A DNA stretch of 64,000 bases from Butyrivibrio hungatei (GTDB lineage: Bacteria; Bacillota; Clostridia; Lachnospirales; Lachnospiraceae), in assembly GCF_900101605.1 (NCBI RefSeq), contig NZ_FMUR01000012.1:1-64000 (forward strand), given 5' to 3'. Below are positions 1-8,039 of the stretch, piece after piece. Within the stretch, counting starts at the first letter, position 1. Every line of letters begins with the position of its first letter. The position numbers and the translations under genes were made by a program. Below the pieces are notes generated by a model that did not search any database, was not told where the DNA came from, and saw only the letters and a list, made by a program, of their open reading frames with translations.

Positions 1-183
1 GCTGGTAAAACAAAAGCAGTTCATACGTATATAGGTTATGAAGGGGACGGTTTTGTTTGCGTTGCTCATTCCGAAGGTCTTGATCAGCCGGGAGTCATTT
101 ATAGTTATTCAAGTCATGTCAGGATGCTTAATGCTAATCTTCCATATCTGCTTGATTGTTTCTGGTCTAACGTAAAACAATAA
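1..183 (+). CDS. C-terminal fragment of an unidentified protein
   Basis: The window opens inside a reading frame that gives 60 residues and ends in TAA at 181-183. The visible tail has a Gly/Tyr-rich stretch (HTYIGYEGDGFVCVAHSEG) and ends in FWSNVKQ. I do not recognise the family from this tail. A small hairpin follows at 191-213, consistent with the end of a transcription unit. Confidence 0.55.
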   Translation, partial: AGKTKAVHTYIGYEGDGFVCVAHSEGLDQPGVIYSYSSHVRMLNANLPYLLDCFWSNVKQ

Positions 184-190
184 ACAGAAA

Positions 191-213
191 CCGGGATTGG
201 AGTTCAATTCCGG
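191..213 (+). terminator. Weak terminator-like hairpin
   Basis: CCGGGATTG pairs with CAATTCCGG across a 5-nt loop, with one internal mismatch. It lies 8 nt after the stop of the partial first gene. The following T-run is interrupted (AAATTATTTT), so termination would be weak. I see nothing else clear between here and 472 beyond a possible promoter around 396-424. Confidence 0.35.
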
Positions 214-472
214 CTGAAATTATTTTGGTCATTGAGTGGTAAAAACATTGGAAGTTATGATATATGCGGTGGTGTGTGGGAATATGTTTTATACTAACGG
301 AAATAACGAATATTAATAAACGTTAAGGTGGACAAATGCTGATTTATCGTAATATGATATATGTGTCGGAATGTAGGTAAGATGCACGTTTATAGTTGAT
401 CATAGATTTTTTTTAATGCATGATAATTTAAATGAAATTACAGAAATCCGCAATTTCAGATAGGAGGCTAAA

Positions 473-1858
473 ATGACTGTATCGGCAGCTTTTATGGTTC
501 CACATCCACCGCTTATAATTCCGGAAGTCGGAAGAGGCGGAGAGAAACAGATTCTTGCAACAACAAATGCTTATGAGAAGGTTGCGGAAGAAGTGGCGGC
601 GTTAAAACCTGACACTATCATCATAACGAGTCCGCATTCCGTGATGTATGCGGATTACTTTCATATATCGCCGGGGCACAGAGCAACGGGAAGTTTTGCA
701 GATTTCGGCGCATCCGGAGTCAGATTTTCCGAAGAGTATGACACAGAACTTGCAGATGCGATTGCGCTTCTTGCAGAAAAAGAGAATTTTCCCGCGGGAA
801 CGATGGGGGAAAGAGAGTCTTCCCTCGATCACGGAACCATGGTTCCTTTGTGGTTCATACGCAAAAAATATAGTGGCGGAAAGATTATTCGTATAGGGCT
901 TTCGGGGCTTCCTTTGACATATCATTACAGGCTGGGGCAGATAATTGCGAAAGCTATCGATGAATCGGGGAAAAAAGTCGTTTTGATCGCAAGCGGCGAT
1001 CTTTCACATAAGTTGCAGGAATACGGACCTTACGGTTTTTCAAAAGAGGGCCCCGAATATGATGAAAACATAATGGAGGTGTGTGGAAAAGCAGAGTTTG
1101 GCAGGCTGTTTGAATTTGATGAGAGCTTGTGTAAACTTGCCGCAGAGTGCGGGCACAGGTCGTTTGTTATCATGGCTGGGGTTTTTGACGGTCTTCGCGT
1201 TAAGGCAACGGCTCTTTCGCATGAGGATGTAACGGGAGTGGGCTACGGAATCTGTACTTTTTATCCGGACGGAGCGGATGAGAGCAGACATTTTTTACAA
1301 GAATATGAAAAAAAGCTTGAAAAAGAATGCAAGGAAAAAGCTGACGCGAATGATGAATATGTGAGGCTTGCGAGGGCAAGTGTCGAGTCGTGGGTAAAAG
1401 AACACAGGCAGATTCAGGTTCCTGACGGTCTTTCAGATGATCTTCTTACAAGAACTGCAGGTACTTTTGTATCAATTCACAAGATGGGACAGCTTCGCGG
1501 TTGTATAGGTACAACCTCCGCAACTCAGGACAATATTGCAAAAGAGATAATTCAGAATGCGATAAGTGCAAGTACGCACGATCCGCGCTTTGATCCGATA
1601 ACCGAGGATGAGCTTAAGTTTCTTGATATAAGTGTTGATGTTCTCGGGGAGACTGAGGATATAGATTCACCTGATAAGCTTGATGTAAAGAAGTATGGAG
1701 TTATTGTTAGTCACGGAGTTAAGAGAGGGCTGCTGCTTCCAAATCTTGACGGTATAGATTCCGTGGAGGAGCAGATCGATATAGCAAGGCAAAAGGGCGG
1801 AATACTTGAGGATGAGCCGTATACTTTGCAGAGGTTTGAAGTGGTTAGGCATTTCTGA
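473..1858 (+). CDS. Fused Memo-like (LigB-type) / AMMECR1 protein of the AmmeMemoRadiSam system
   Basis: 461 residues with two domains. Residues 1 to about 275 resemble the Memo/class III extradiol dioxygenase fold: an N-terminal MVPHPPLIIPEVGRGG, then ITSPHSV and SGDLSHK, which supply the His residues typical of that pocket. Residues about 290-461 are an AMMECR1 domain with the diagnostic LRGCIGT near residue 341 and STHDPRF downstream. AGGAGG lies directly upstream of the ATG. The stop is 14 nt before the radical SAM gene, and the three components (A, B and radical SAM) are known to co-occur, so this is one operon. The reaction is unsettled; redox modification of a substrate is the usual guess. 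Confidence 0.88.
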   Translation: MTVSAAFMVPHPPLIIPEVGRGGEKQILATTNAYEKVAEEVAALKPDTIIITSPHSVMYADYFHISPGHRATGSFADFGASGVRFSEEYDTELADAIALLAEKENFPAGTMGERESSLDHGTMVPLWFIRKKYSGGKIIRIGLSGLPLTYHYRLGQIIAKAIDESGKKVVLIASGDLSHKLQEYGPYGFSKEGPEYDENIMEVCGKAEFGRLFEFDESLCKLAAECGHRSFVIMAGVFDGLRVKATALSHEDVTGVGYGICTFYPDGADESRHFLQEYEKKLEKECKEKADANDEYVRLARASVESWVKEHRQIQVPDGLSDDLLTRTAGTFVSIHKMGQLRGCIGTTSATQDNIAKEIIQNAISASTHDPRFDPITEDELKFLDISVDVLGETEDIDSPDKLDVKKYGVIVSHGVKRGLLLPNLDGIDSVEEQIDIARQKGGILEDEPYTLQRFEVVRHF

Positions 1859-1872
1859 GGAAATGTGGAATA

Positions 1873-2739
1873 ATGGCAGCGGGAGGCTTTATGGCGGCAT
1901 GTCAAGTGTGTTTCAGGCATTGTTCCTTATCGGAAGGTGACATCGGATTTTGCGGTGCAAGAACGGTCAGGGACGGGAAGGTAATTGCATATAACTATGG
2001 CAAGGTGTCGGGACTTGCGCTTGATCCGATTGAGAAGAAGCCGTTGAACAATTTTTTTCCTGGAAGTTATATCCTGTCGGTAGGAAGTTTCGGGTGCAAT
2101 CTGCGATGCCCTTTTTGCCAGAATAATGATATTTCCTGGTCGGAGGAAGCGCGGATATTTGCAGAGGATGCGAAGATGGTGAGTCCTGAAGAGCTTGTGG
2201 AGACAGCGCTTGATACGAGGGCGCAGGGAAATATCGGGATCGCTTTTACTTATAATGAGCCGCTTGTCGGATATGAGTTTGTGCTTGATACAGCGAAGCT
2301 TGCAAAAGAACGTGACCTAAAAACAGTGCTTGTATCTAACGGAACAGCCGAGTTGTCTGTTCTTGCGGAGATTGTTCCGTACATTGATGCGATGAACATT
2401 GATCTTAAGGGATTTACGGATGAATATTATGATAGACTTCTCGGGGGCAGCAGGAAACAGGCGATGGATTTTATCGCGGAAGCGGTAAAGCATTGCCATG
2501 TTGAGCTTACAACACTGATAATTCCCGGTGAGAATGACGGAGAGGAAGAAATGCGCGAGATGTCCGCATGGATACATGGGCTTGAAGTGGCAAATGGGAA
2601 GAACATACCGCTTCATATTTCAAGATTTTTTCCAAGATTTAAGATGACCGACCGCAACGCGACCGATGTGAGGAAGGTCTATCGTCTTGCCGAGGTCGCA
2701 AGAGAAGAACTTGAAATTGTTTATACGGGGAATTGTTAG
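1873..2739 (+). CDS. amrS: AmmeMemoRadiSam system radical SAM enzyme
   Basis: 288 residues. The radical SAM cluster motif is CNLRCPFC near residue 76, in the family's GxFGCNLRCPFCQN context. The N-terminus carries further Cys motifs (CQVCFRHC and GFCGAR) typical of this family. The C-terminus has the HISRFFPRFKM segment seen in AmrS-like proteins. A second in-frame ATG at 1891 has a better-placed GGGAGG (1881-1886), so the true start may be six codons later. It forms an operon with the preceding fused Memo/AMMECR1 gene. The stem GTTGGCTTGCCAAC just after the stop has no T-run. Confidence 0.9.
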   Translation: MAAGGFMAACQVCFRHCSLSEGDIGFCGARTVRDGKVIAYNYGKVSGLALDPIEKKPLNNFFPGSYILSVGSFGCNLRCPFCQNNDISWSEEARIFAEDAKMVSPEELVETALDTRAQGNIGIAFTYNEPLVGYEFVLDTAKLAKERDLKTVLVSNGTAELSVLAEIVPYIDAMNIDLKGFTDEYYDRLLGGSRKQAMDFIAEAVKHCHVELTTLIIPGENDGEEEMREMSAWIHGLEVANGKNIPLHISRFFPRFKMTDRNATDVRKVYRLAEVAREELEIVYTGNC

Positions 2740-2894
2740 TGTTGTTGGCTTGCCAACGCAGTATATGGAGTTAGCTTGCTTTTTAATTTGCCTTTTTTAG
2801 TTGTCTTGCCGAGGGGCGAAGAATACCAATCTGATATGACAAAAATTCAGGTTTTTGTTTTGTGACGGGATATATAAGTGTGATTTGCAAATGT

Positions 2895-3215
2895 ATGACT
2901 TTTTTGATGATTTTTCTTCTAAAAAGTCATGCATTTTTTATTTGTAGAGTATGCTGAAAAAAAGATGTATGACCTTATCTGAAAAAAATGCCTGAAAAAG
3001 TCATATTTTTTTGCCTTTTTAAACTGCGCAAGCGTAGATTTTATGACCTTTTGAGGGATTTTTACATATATAGGTCATATACTTGTTTTTTTATCAAAAA
3101 AATATGGAAAAAATACATGACTTTTAATGCGGTTTTTTTCCAAAAAAGTCATATGGTAATTTTTCGAGAGATAAAAAATATGACCTTTTTTGATGATTCT
3201 TTTATAAAAAGTCAT
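2895..3215. repeat. Array 1: five 36-nt ATGAC-N26-GTCAT dyads
   Basis: Five units lie at 2895-2930, 2969-3004, 3043-3078, 3117-3152 and 3180-3215. Each is exactly 36 nt, starts ATGAC(C/T) and ends (A/G)GTCAT. Start-to-start distances are 74, 74, 74 and 63 bp. The middles are T/A-rich but differ, and the intervening 38 or 27 nt are unrelated to each other. They fill most of the 762-bp gap between amrS and the first CBM gene; I see no gene in this gap. Arms and size match array 3. The spacing fits 7 or 6 helical turns, which suggests protein binding (inference). Confidence 0.85.
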
Positions 3216-3395
3216 ACATTCATGTTTGAGATGGGAGAAAAATGTCCGGGCCGGAAAATAATGATTTTTTAGCGATTTTTTATAAATATTTAAGTTAATA
3301 ATTTTCTTTTTATAATATTAAAACTAACTTAAAAACGCAAAGCAATTAAGTCATTATGACTATTAAAATTTGAGTTATTTGAGTAATATTACACA

Positions 3396-3425
3396 TTGTT
3401 CACAAAAATAATGCGCTGTTACAAT
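3396..3425 (+). promoter_or_regulatory. Candidate sigma-A-type promoter of the large CBM gene
   Basis: TTGTTC (3396-3401) and TACAAT (3420-3425) are separated by 18 bp. This leaves an untranslated leader of roughly 70 nt before the ATG at 3502, including AGGAGGTGA at 3482-3490. The -35 box is imperfect. Confidence 0.4.
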
Positions 3426-3501
3426 GGAAGTGCTCGGGCGCTAAAACGTTTACGTAAAAATCAAAACAATTTTATTAGGCTAGGAGGTGAACGGTTTTAT
3501 T

Positions 3502-6500
3502 ATGATTAAACGAAAGTTATCAGTAGCATTAAGTGTATTCTTAGCAACAGGATTGTTATCACCAGGCTTGACAGTAGCGGCGGCACCAAGTATTAACCCG
3601 TACGGTACGGTTGAGGCGGAACTTGACTTTGAACGTAATATAAAAGATGTTTTCACAGATGAAGATGCCGGCGCGACAGTTGTCAGCCTTGGATCTGGAA
3701 ATTACTTCACTGTGAAGAGTGTGAACTTCTCGCAGGGAGTTTCTAAGATAGTTATAAAAGCCAAAGCGGATTCGGCAGGTCTTATTGTTATTCATAAAGA
3801 TGGAGAAAAGGGAGATGTAGTAGGTAGCATTAAACTTAGTGGTACCGACGGAGAATACAGGGAATTTTCAACTTCCGTAAAAGATTTGGATGGAGCGGAT
3901 ACCATTGCATTTGTGCAGACGATGGGCACAAGTTTGGTAGATAGTTGGACAGCGGAACCGGGTGAAACACCTGATGAACCTGAAAATCCGGACCAACCGG
4001 AGAATCCCGATCAGCCTGAGGTTCCGGAGCAGCCGGAAAATCCCGATCAGCCTGAGGTTCCGGAACAGCCGGAAAACCCTGATCAGCCTGAGATTCCGGA
4101 ACAGCCGGAGAACCCCGATCAGCCGGAAAATCCGACAGCTGTAAATCCGTATGAGAAGGTTGAGGCCGAGACAGCAGCTACATTGGAAAATGCAAAGCTT
4201 GTTCCGAACAAGCAGTCGGTACTTATAAATGACGGCGGATATATTGTAGCCAAGAATGTTGACCTTTCAAAAGGTGTTTCGGGATTCAAGGTACTTGCCA
4301 AGACTTCAGCACCAAAGGTTAAACTTGATGTATATGTTGACGGAACCGATACTCAGTTAGGTTCTATCAGCGTTGGCACCGATATGGCAAGTGAGTCATT
4401 TGTAAAGATATCATCAGACCTCAAGGGGGCACATGATGTATATTTCAAAGCAAATGGCGGAGCTGTACAGATTGATGCATGGCAGGCTTTGGAAGGACAG
4501 GGCGGAACGGAAGAACCTCCTGTAGTTGAGCCACCTGTAGGCGATACGGTAAATCCTTATAGTAAGGTAGAAGCAGAGGCGGCAACTGAGCTTGCTGAGG
4601 CTATGTTATCACCTAATAAGCAGTCGGTAGTTGTTAAAGACGGTGGTTATGTGATCACCAAGAATGTTGATTTCTCAAAGGGACTTTCGGGATTTGCTGT
4701 ACTTGCAAAAGCGTCAGCTCCTAAGGTTAAATTAAACATCTATATTGATGGTGCAAAGTCACCCATGGCTTCGATCAATGTCGGTACAGATATTGCCAAG
4801 GAGTCAACTGTGGATGTTACATCAGAGCTCAAGGGAACTCATGATGTATACATTCAGGCAGACGGTGGCGCTATAACACTTGATGCATGGCGTGCAGTGG
4901 AATCATCAGGTGGAACGGAAGAACCTCCTGTTGTAGAGCCTCCTGTAGGCGATACAGTAAATCCTTATGAGAAGGTTGAAGCAGAAGCATCTGCAGAGCT
5001 TAAGAGCGCAATGGTTACACCTAACAAGCAGGCAGTAAGCATCCAGAAGGGTGGATATGCAGTAGCAAAGAGTGTAGATTTCTCAAAGGGCATTAAGGAA
5101 TTTACAGTTAATGCGAAAGCAAGTGGAGCAAACAGACTTGAAGCAAGACTTGATAAGGCAGACGGAGACCTTATCGCAAACTTCAGAGTCAGCACAGATG
5201 CAAAAGATATAACAGTAAATGCCGCAAAGAATATCACAGGAACACATGACATCTACTTTGTAGCAACTATGGATGGCAGTCTGACCTTCGATTCCTGGAA
5301 GGTAACACCTTCAGACGGAACAGAAGAGCCTCCTGTTGTAGAGCCTCCTGTAGGCGATACGGTAGATCCTTATGAGAAGGTTGAGGCAGAAGCATCAGCA
5401 GAGTTCAGCAATGCGATGATCACACCTAATAAGCAGGCTGTAAGCATCCAGAAGGGTGGATATGCAGTAGCAAAGAACGTAGACTTCTCCAAGGGCGTTA
5501 AGGAATTTACAGTTAATGCAAAAGCAAGCGGAGCAAACAGACTTGAAGCAAGACTTGATAAGGCAGACGGAGATCTTATCGCAAACTTCAGAGTCAGCAC
5601 AGATGCAAAAGATATAACAGTAAGTGCTGCAAAGAATATCACGGGAACACATGACATCTACTTTGTAGCAACTATGGATGGCAGTCTGACCTTCGATTCC
5701 TGGAAGGTAACACCTTCTGACGGAACAATCGTAGAGCCTCCTGTAGGCGATACAGTAGATCCTTATGAGAAGGTAGAGGCAGAAAAAGCAGATGAGCTTA
5801 GCAGCGCAATGATTGCTCCAAACAAGACATCTGTAGTAGTTAATGATGGCGGATATATAGTAGTTAAGAACGTTAATTTCGCAAAGGGACTTAACGGATT
5901 CCAGATTTATGCACAGTCATCAAAGCCCGGAGTTAAACTCAATGTTTATATTGATAAGTCCGGATATGATGCAAAGACAGCGATTGGAACAGCAAATGTC
6001 GGCGCAAATATGGCTTCGGGAACAGGCATTAAGCTTACATCAGACCTTACAGGAACACACGATGTATACTTCGAGGCAACAGGCGGATCGGTTACATTCG
6101 ATGCTTGGAATGCAATGGCTAAGTCAGGAACAATCGTAGAACCTCCTGTAGGTGATACAGTAAATCCTTACAGCACAGTAGAAGCAGAAGCATCTGCAGA
6201 GCTTAAGAGTGCAATGGTTACACCTAACAAGCAGGCTGTAAGCATCCAGAAGGGTGGATATGCAGTAGCAAAGAACGTAGATTTCTCAAAGGGAATTAAG
6301 GAATTTACAGTTAATGCGAAAGCAAGTGGAGCAAACAGACTTGAAGCAAGACTTGATAAAGCAGACGGAGATCTTATCGCAAACTTCAGAGTAAGTACAG
6401 ATGCAAAGGATATAACAGTAACTGCAGCAAAGAGTGTTACAGGAACACATGACATCTACTTTGTAGCAACTATGGACGGAAGCATAACGTTTGATTCATG

Positions 6501-7620
6501 GAAGGTAACACCTTCTGACGGAACAATCGTAGAACCTCCTGTAGGTGACACAATCAATCCTTACAACAAGGTAGAAGCAGAAGTATCCAAGGATCTTACA
6601 AATGCAATGCTTTCACCTAACAAGCAGTCGATAGTCATCAGTGATGGCGGATATATCCTTGTGCAGAATATTGACTTCTCGAAGGGAATATCAGGATTCA
6701 AGGTACTTGCAAGTGCATCACAGCCTAAGGTTAAGCTTAATATCTATATTGATGATGCGCAGACACCTATCGGCTCGATCAGCGTTGGTACTGATATTAC
6801 AAAAGAAACATTTGTAAAAGTTTCAACAGATATCACAGGTAAGCATTATGTTTACTTTGAGGCAAAGGGTGGTGCAGCAACATTTGATGCATGGCAGGCA
6901 ATGCCTTCGTCAGGCACAATAGTTGATCCTCCTGTTTACGAAGATATCAATCCTTACAACACTGTTGAGGGTGAGACATCTACAGATCTCAGCAATGCAA
7001 GACTTACACCTAATAAGCAGGGCGTAAGCATTGGTGCAGGCGGATATGCAGTTGCAAAGAATGTTGTATTCTCTGACGGTATTTCAGAATTTATCGTAAA
7101 TGCCGGAGCAACAAGTTCTACAAGATTTGAGGTAAGAGTTGGCTCAGCAAGCGGAGACCTCATCGGATATGCAACTGTAAGCGGCAGCACACGAGAGTTT
7201 AAAATCACAGCTTCAAAGAACATCACAGGAAAGAAGGATATCTACTTCGTAGTTCCGAGTGGTGGAAGCGCTGTAACACTTGATTCCTGGAAGGTAAATC
7301 CTTATAAGGAAGTTGTAGAGCCTCCTGTAGTTGAGACAGGCATGAAGCTTACTCAAAATACAAGCACATGGCAGGGCGGTTATCAGACAAACTTCACCGT
7401 TACCAATAGCTCAGGTAATACGGTGAACACATGGAAGCTCAAAATCAAGAGAAACGGTATCAATATTACTCAGAGCTGGTGCGTAAATATTCAGCAGCAG
7501 GGTGATTACTATGTAATTACTCCTATGTCATGGAATTCTACGCTTGGAAACGGACAGTCTACCACATTCGGAATTATCGGAAGTGGAGAGCCGAGCCAGA
7601 TTGAGTATGTATTTGAGTAA
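3502..7620 (+). CDS. Secreted multi-CBM6 / CBM2 carbohydrate-binding protein without a catalytic domain
   Basis: 1372 residues. An N-terminal signal peptide (MIKRKLSVALSVF, probable cleavage after TVAA) precedes nine CBM6-like modules. Each opens with (N/D)PYxxVEAE and ends with a TxDxW-type strand. They begin near residues 32, 215, 351, 487, 622, 753, 888, 1019 and 1150. A Pro/Glu/Gln linker covers about 152-213. A CBM2-like domain occupies about 1281-1372 (WQGGYQ, SWCVNI, SWN). No hydrolase, dockerin, LPXTG or SLH signal is visible. A GTG at 3487 is in frame but sits inside the AGGAGGTGA ribosome site, so ATG 3502 is chosen. It probably binds plant cell-wall polysaccharide outside the cell. 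Confidence 0.85.
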   Translation: MIKRKLSVALSVFLATGLLSPGLTVAAAPSINPYGTVEAELDFERNIKDVFTDEDAGATVVSLGSGNYFTVKSVNFSQGVSKIVIKAKADSAGLIVIHKDGEKGDVVGSIKLSGTDGEYREFSTSVKDLDGADTIAFVQTMGTSLVDSWTAEPGETPDEPENPDQPENPDQPEVPEQPENPDQPEVPEQPENPDQPEIPEQPENPDQPENPTAVNPYEKVEAETAATLENAKLVPNKQSVLINDGGYIVAKNVDLSKGVSGFKVLAKTSAPKVKLDVYVDGTDTQLGSISVGTDMASESFVKISSDLKGAHDVYFKANGGAVQIDAWQALEGQGGTEEPPVVEPPVGDTVNPYSKVEAEAATELAEAMLSPNKQSVVVKDGGYVITKNVDFSKGLSGFAVLAKASAPKVKLNIYIDGAKSPMASINVGTDIAKESTVDVTSELKGTHDVYIQADGGAITLDAWRAVESSGGTEEPPVVEPPVGDTVNPYEKVEAEASAELKSAMVTPNKQAVSIQKGGYAVAKSVDFSKGIKEFTVNAKASGANRLEARLDKADGDLIANFRVSTDAKDITVNAAKNITGTHDIYFVATMDGSLTFDSWKVTPSDGTEEPPVVEPPVGDTVDPYEKVEAEASAEFSNAMITPNKQAVSIQKGGYAVAKNVDFSKGVKEFTVNAKASGANRLEARLDKADGDLIANFRVSTDAKDITVSAAKNITGTHDIYFVATMDGSLTFDSWKVTPSDGTIVEPPVGDTVDPYEKVEAEKADELSSAMIAPNKTSVVVNDGGYIVVKNVNFAKGLNGFQIYAQSSKPGVKLNVYIDKSGYDAKTAIGTANVGANMASGTGIKLTSDLTGTHDVYFEATGGSVTFDAWNAMAKSGTIVEPPVGDTVNPYSTVEAEASAELKSAMVTPNKQAVSIQKGGYAVAKNVDFSKGIKEFTVNAKASGANRLEARLDKADGDLIANFRVSTDAKDITVTAAKSVTGTHDIYFVATMDGSITFDSWKVTPSDGTIVEPPVGDTINPYNKVEAEVSKDLTNAMLSPNKQSIVISDGGYILVQNIDFSKGISGFKVLASASQPKVKLNIYIDDAQTPIGSISVGTDITKETFVKVSTDITGKHYVYFEAKGGAATFDAWQAMPSSGTIVDPPVYEDINPYNTVEGETSTDLSNARLTPNKQGVSIGAGGYAVAKNVVFSDGISEFIVNAGATSSTRFEVRVGSASGDLIGYATVSGSTREFKITASKNITGKKDIYFVVPSGGSAVTLDSWKVNPYKEVVEPPVVETGMKLTQNTSTWQGGYQTNFTVTNSSGNTVNTWKLKIKRNGINITQSWCVNIQQQGDYYVITPMSWNSTLGNGQSTTFGIIGSGEPSQIEYVFE

Positions 7621-7686
7621 AAGAGAGAAAGATAAAAAAGAGAGAAAGGGGCGGTTAATGACCTTCTTTAAAAGAAGGTGAGAAAT

Positions 7687-7725
7687 CCGGTGGCTGTCTT
7701 TTGACGGTCACCGGGTTTTCTTTAT
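7687..7725 (+). terminator. Rho-independent terminator after the large CBM gene
   Basis: A stem of about 12 bp (CCGGTGGCTGTC with GACGGTCACCGG, containing G-T pairs) closed by TTTT is followed by TTTTCTTTAT. It lies 67 nt past the stop and immediately before the first unit of array 2. A smaller stem, ACCTTCTTT/AAAGAAGGT, lies just upstream. Confidence 0.8.
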
Positions 7726-7975
7726 ACAGATAAAAAAAGTGAAAATAAGGCGATTATCTGTGACTTTCGGAGGTTTAACAGGAGAAAATTGATAAAAACA
7801 CAGATAAGAAATGCGAAAACGAAGCGATTATCTGTGATTTAGAGGGATAAATTGATGAAAAACACAGATAAGAAGAGAGAAAATAAGATGAGTTATCTGT
7901 ATTTAGGGATGCATCGTGGGAAAAATAGGTGAGAAAACACAGATAAGAAAATAGAAAACAAGATGAGTTATCTGT
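7726..7975. repeat. Array 2: four 36-37-nt ACAGATAA/TTATCTGT dyads
   Basis: Units lie at 7726-7761, 7800-7835, 7864-7900 and 7939-7975 (36, 36, 37, 37 nt). Each starts ACAGATAA and ends TTATCTGT, with a purine-rich middle (GAAAA core). Start-to-start distances are 74, 64 and 75 bp. The geometry matches arrays 1 and 3, but the arm sequence is unrelated to ATGAC/GTCAT. The array fills the 419-bp gap between the two CBM genes; no gene is seen there. Confidence 0.85.
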
Positions 7976-8039
7976 AATCTAGCTGTTCGGACTACAAATT
8001 ATGTAGCAGAGTCGTTAAAGTGTATCGGGGGTAAAAAAT

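Noticed and set aside
2895-3215. CRISPR array (36-nt units with 38-nt spacers)
   Set aside because: Unit and spacer lengths fit, but the units agree only in their 5-6-nt ends and not in the middle, only five are present, no cas gene is in the window, and array 3 has conserved spacers.
5370-5657. Minus-strand open frames of about 95 codons repeated inside the large CBM gene
   Set aside because: They recur in each repeated module in the same phase, mirror the coding strand and have no ribosome site: shadows of the repeat.
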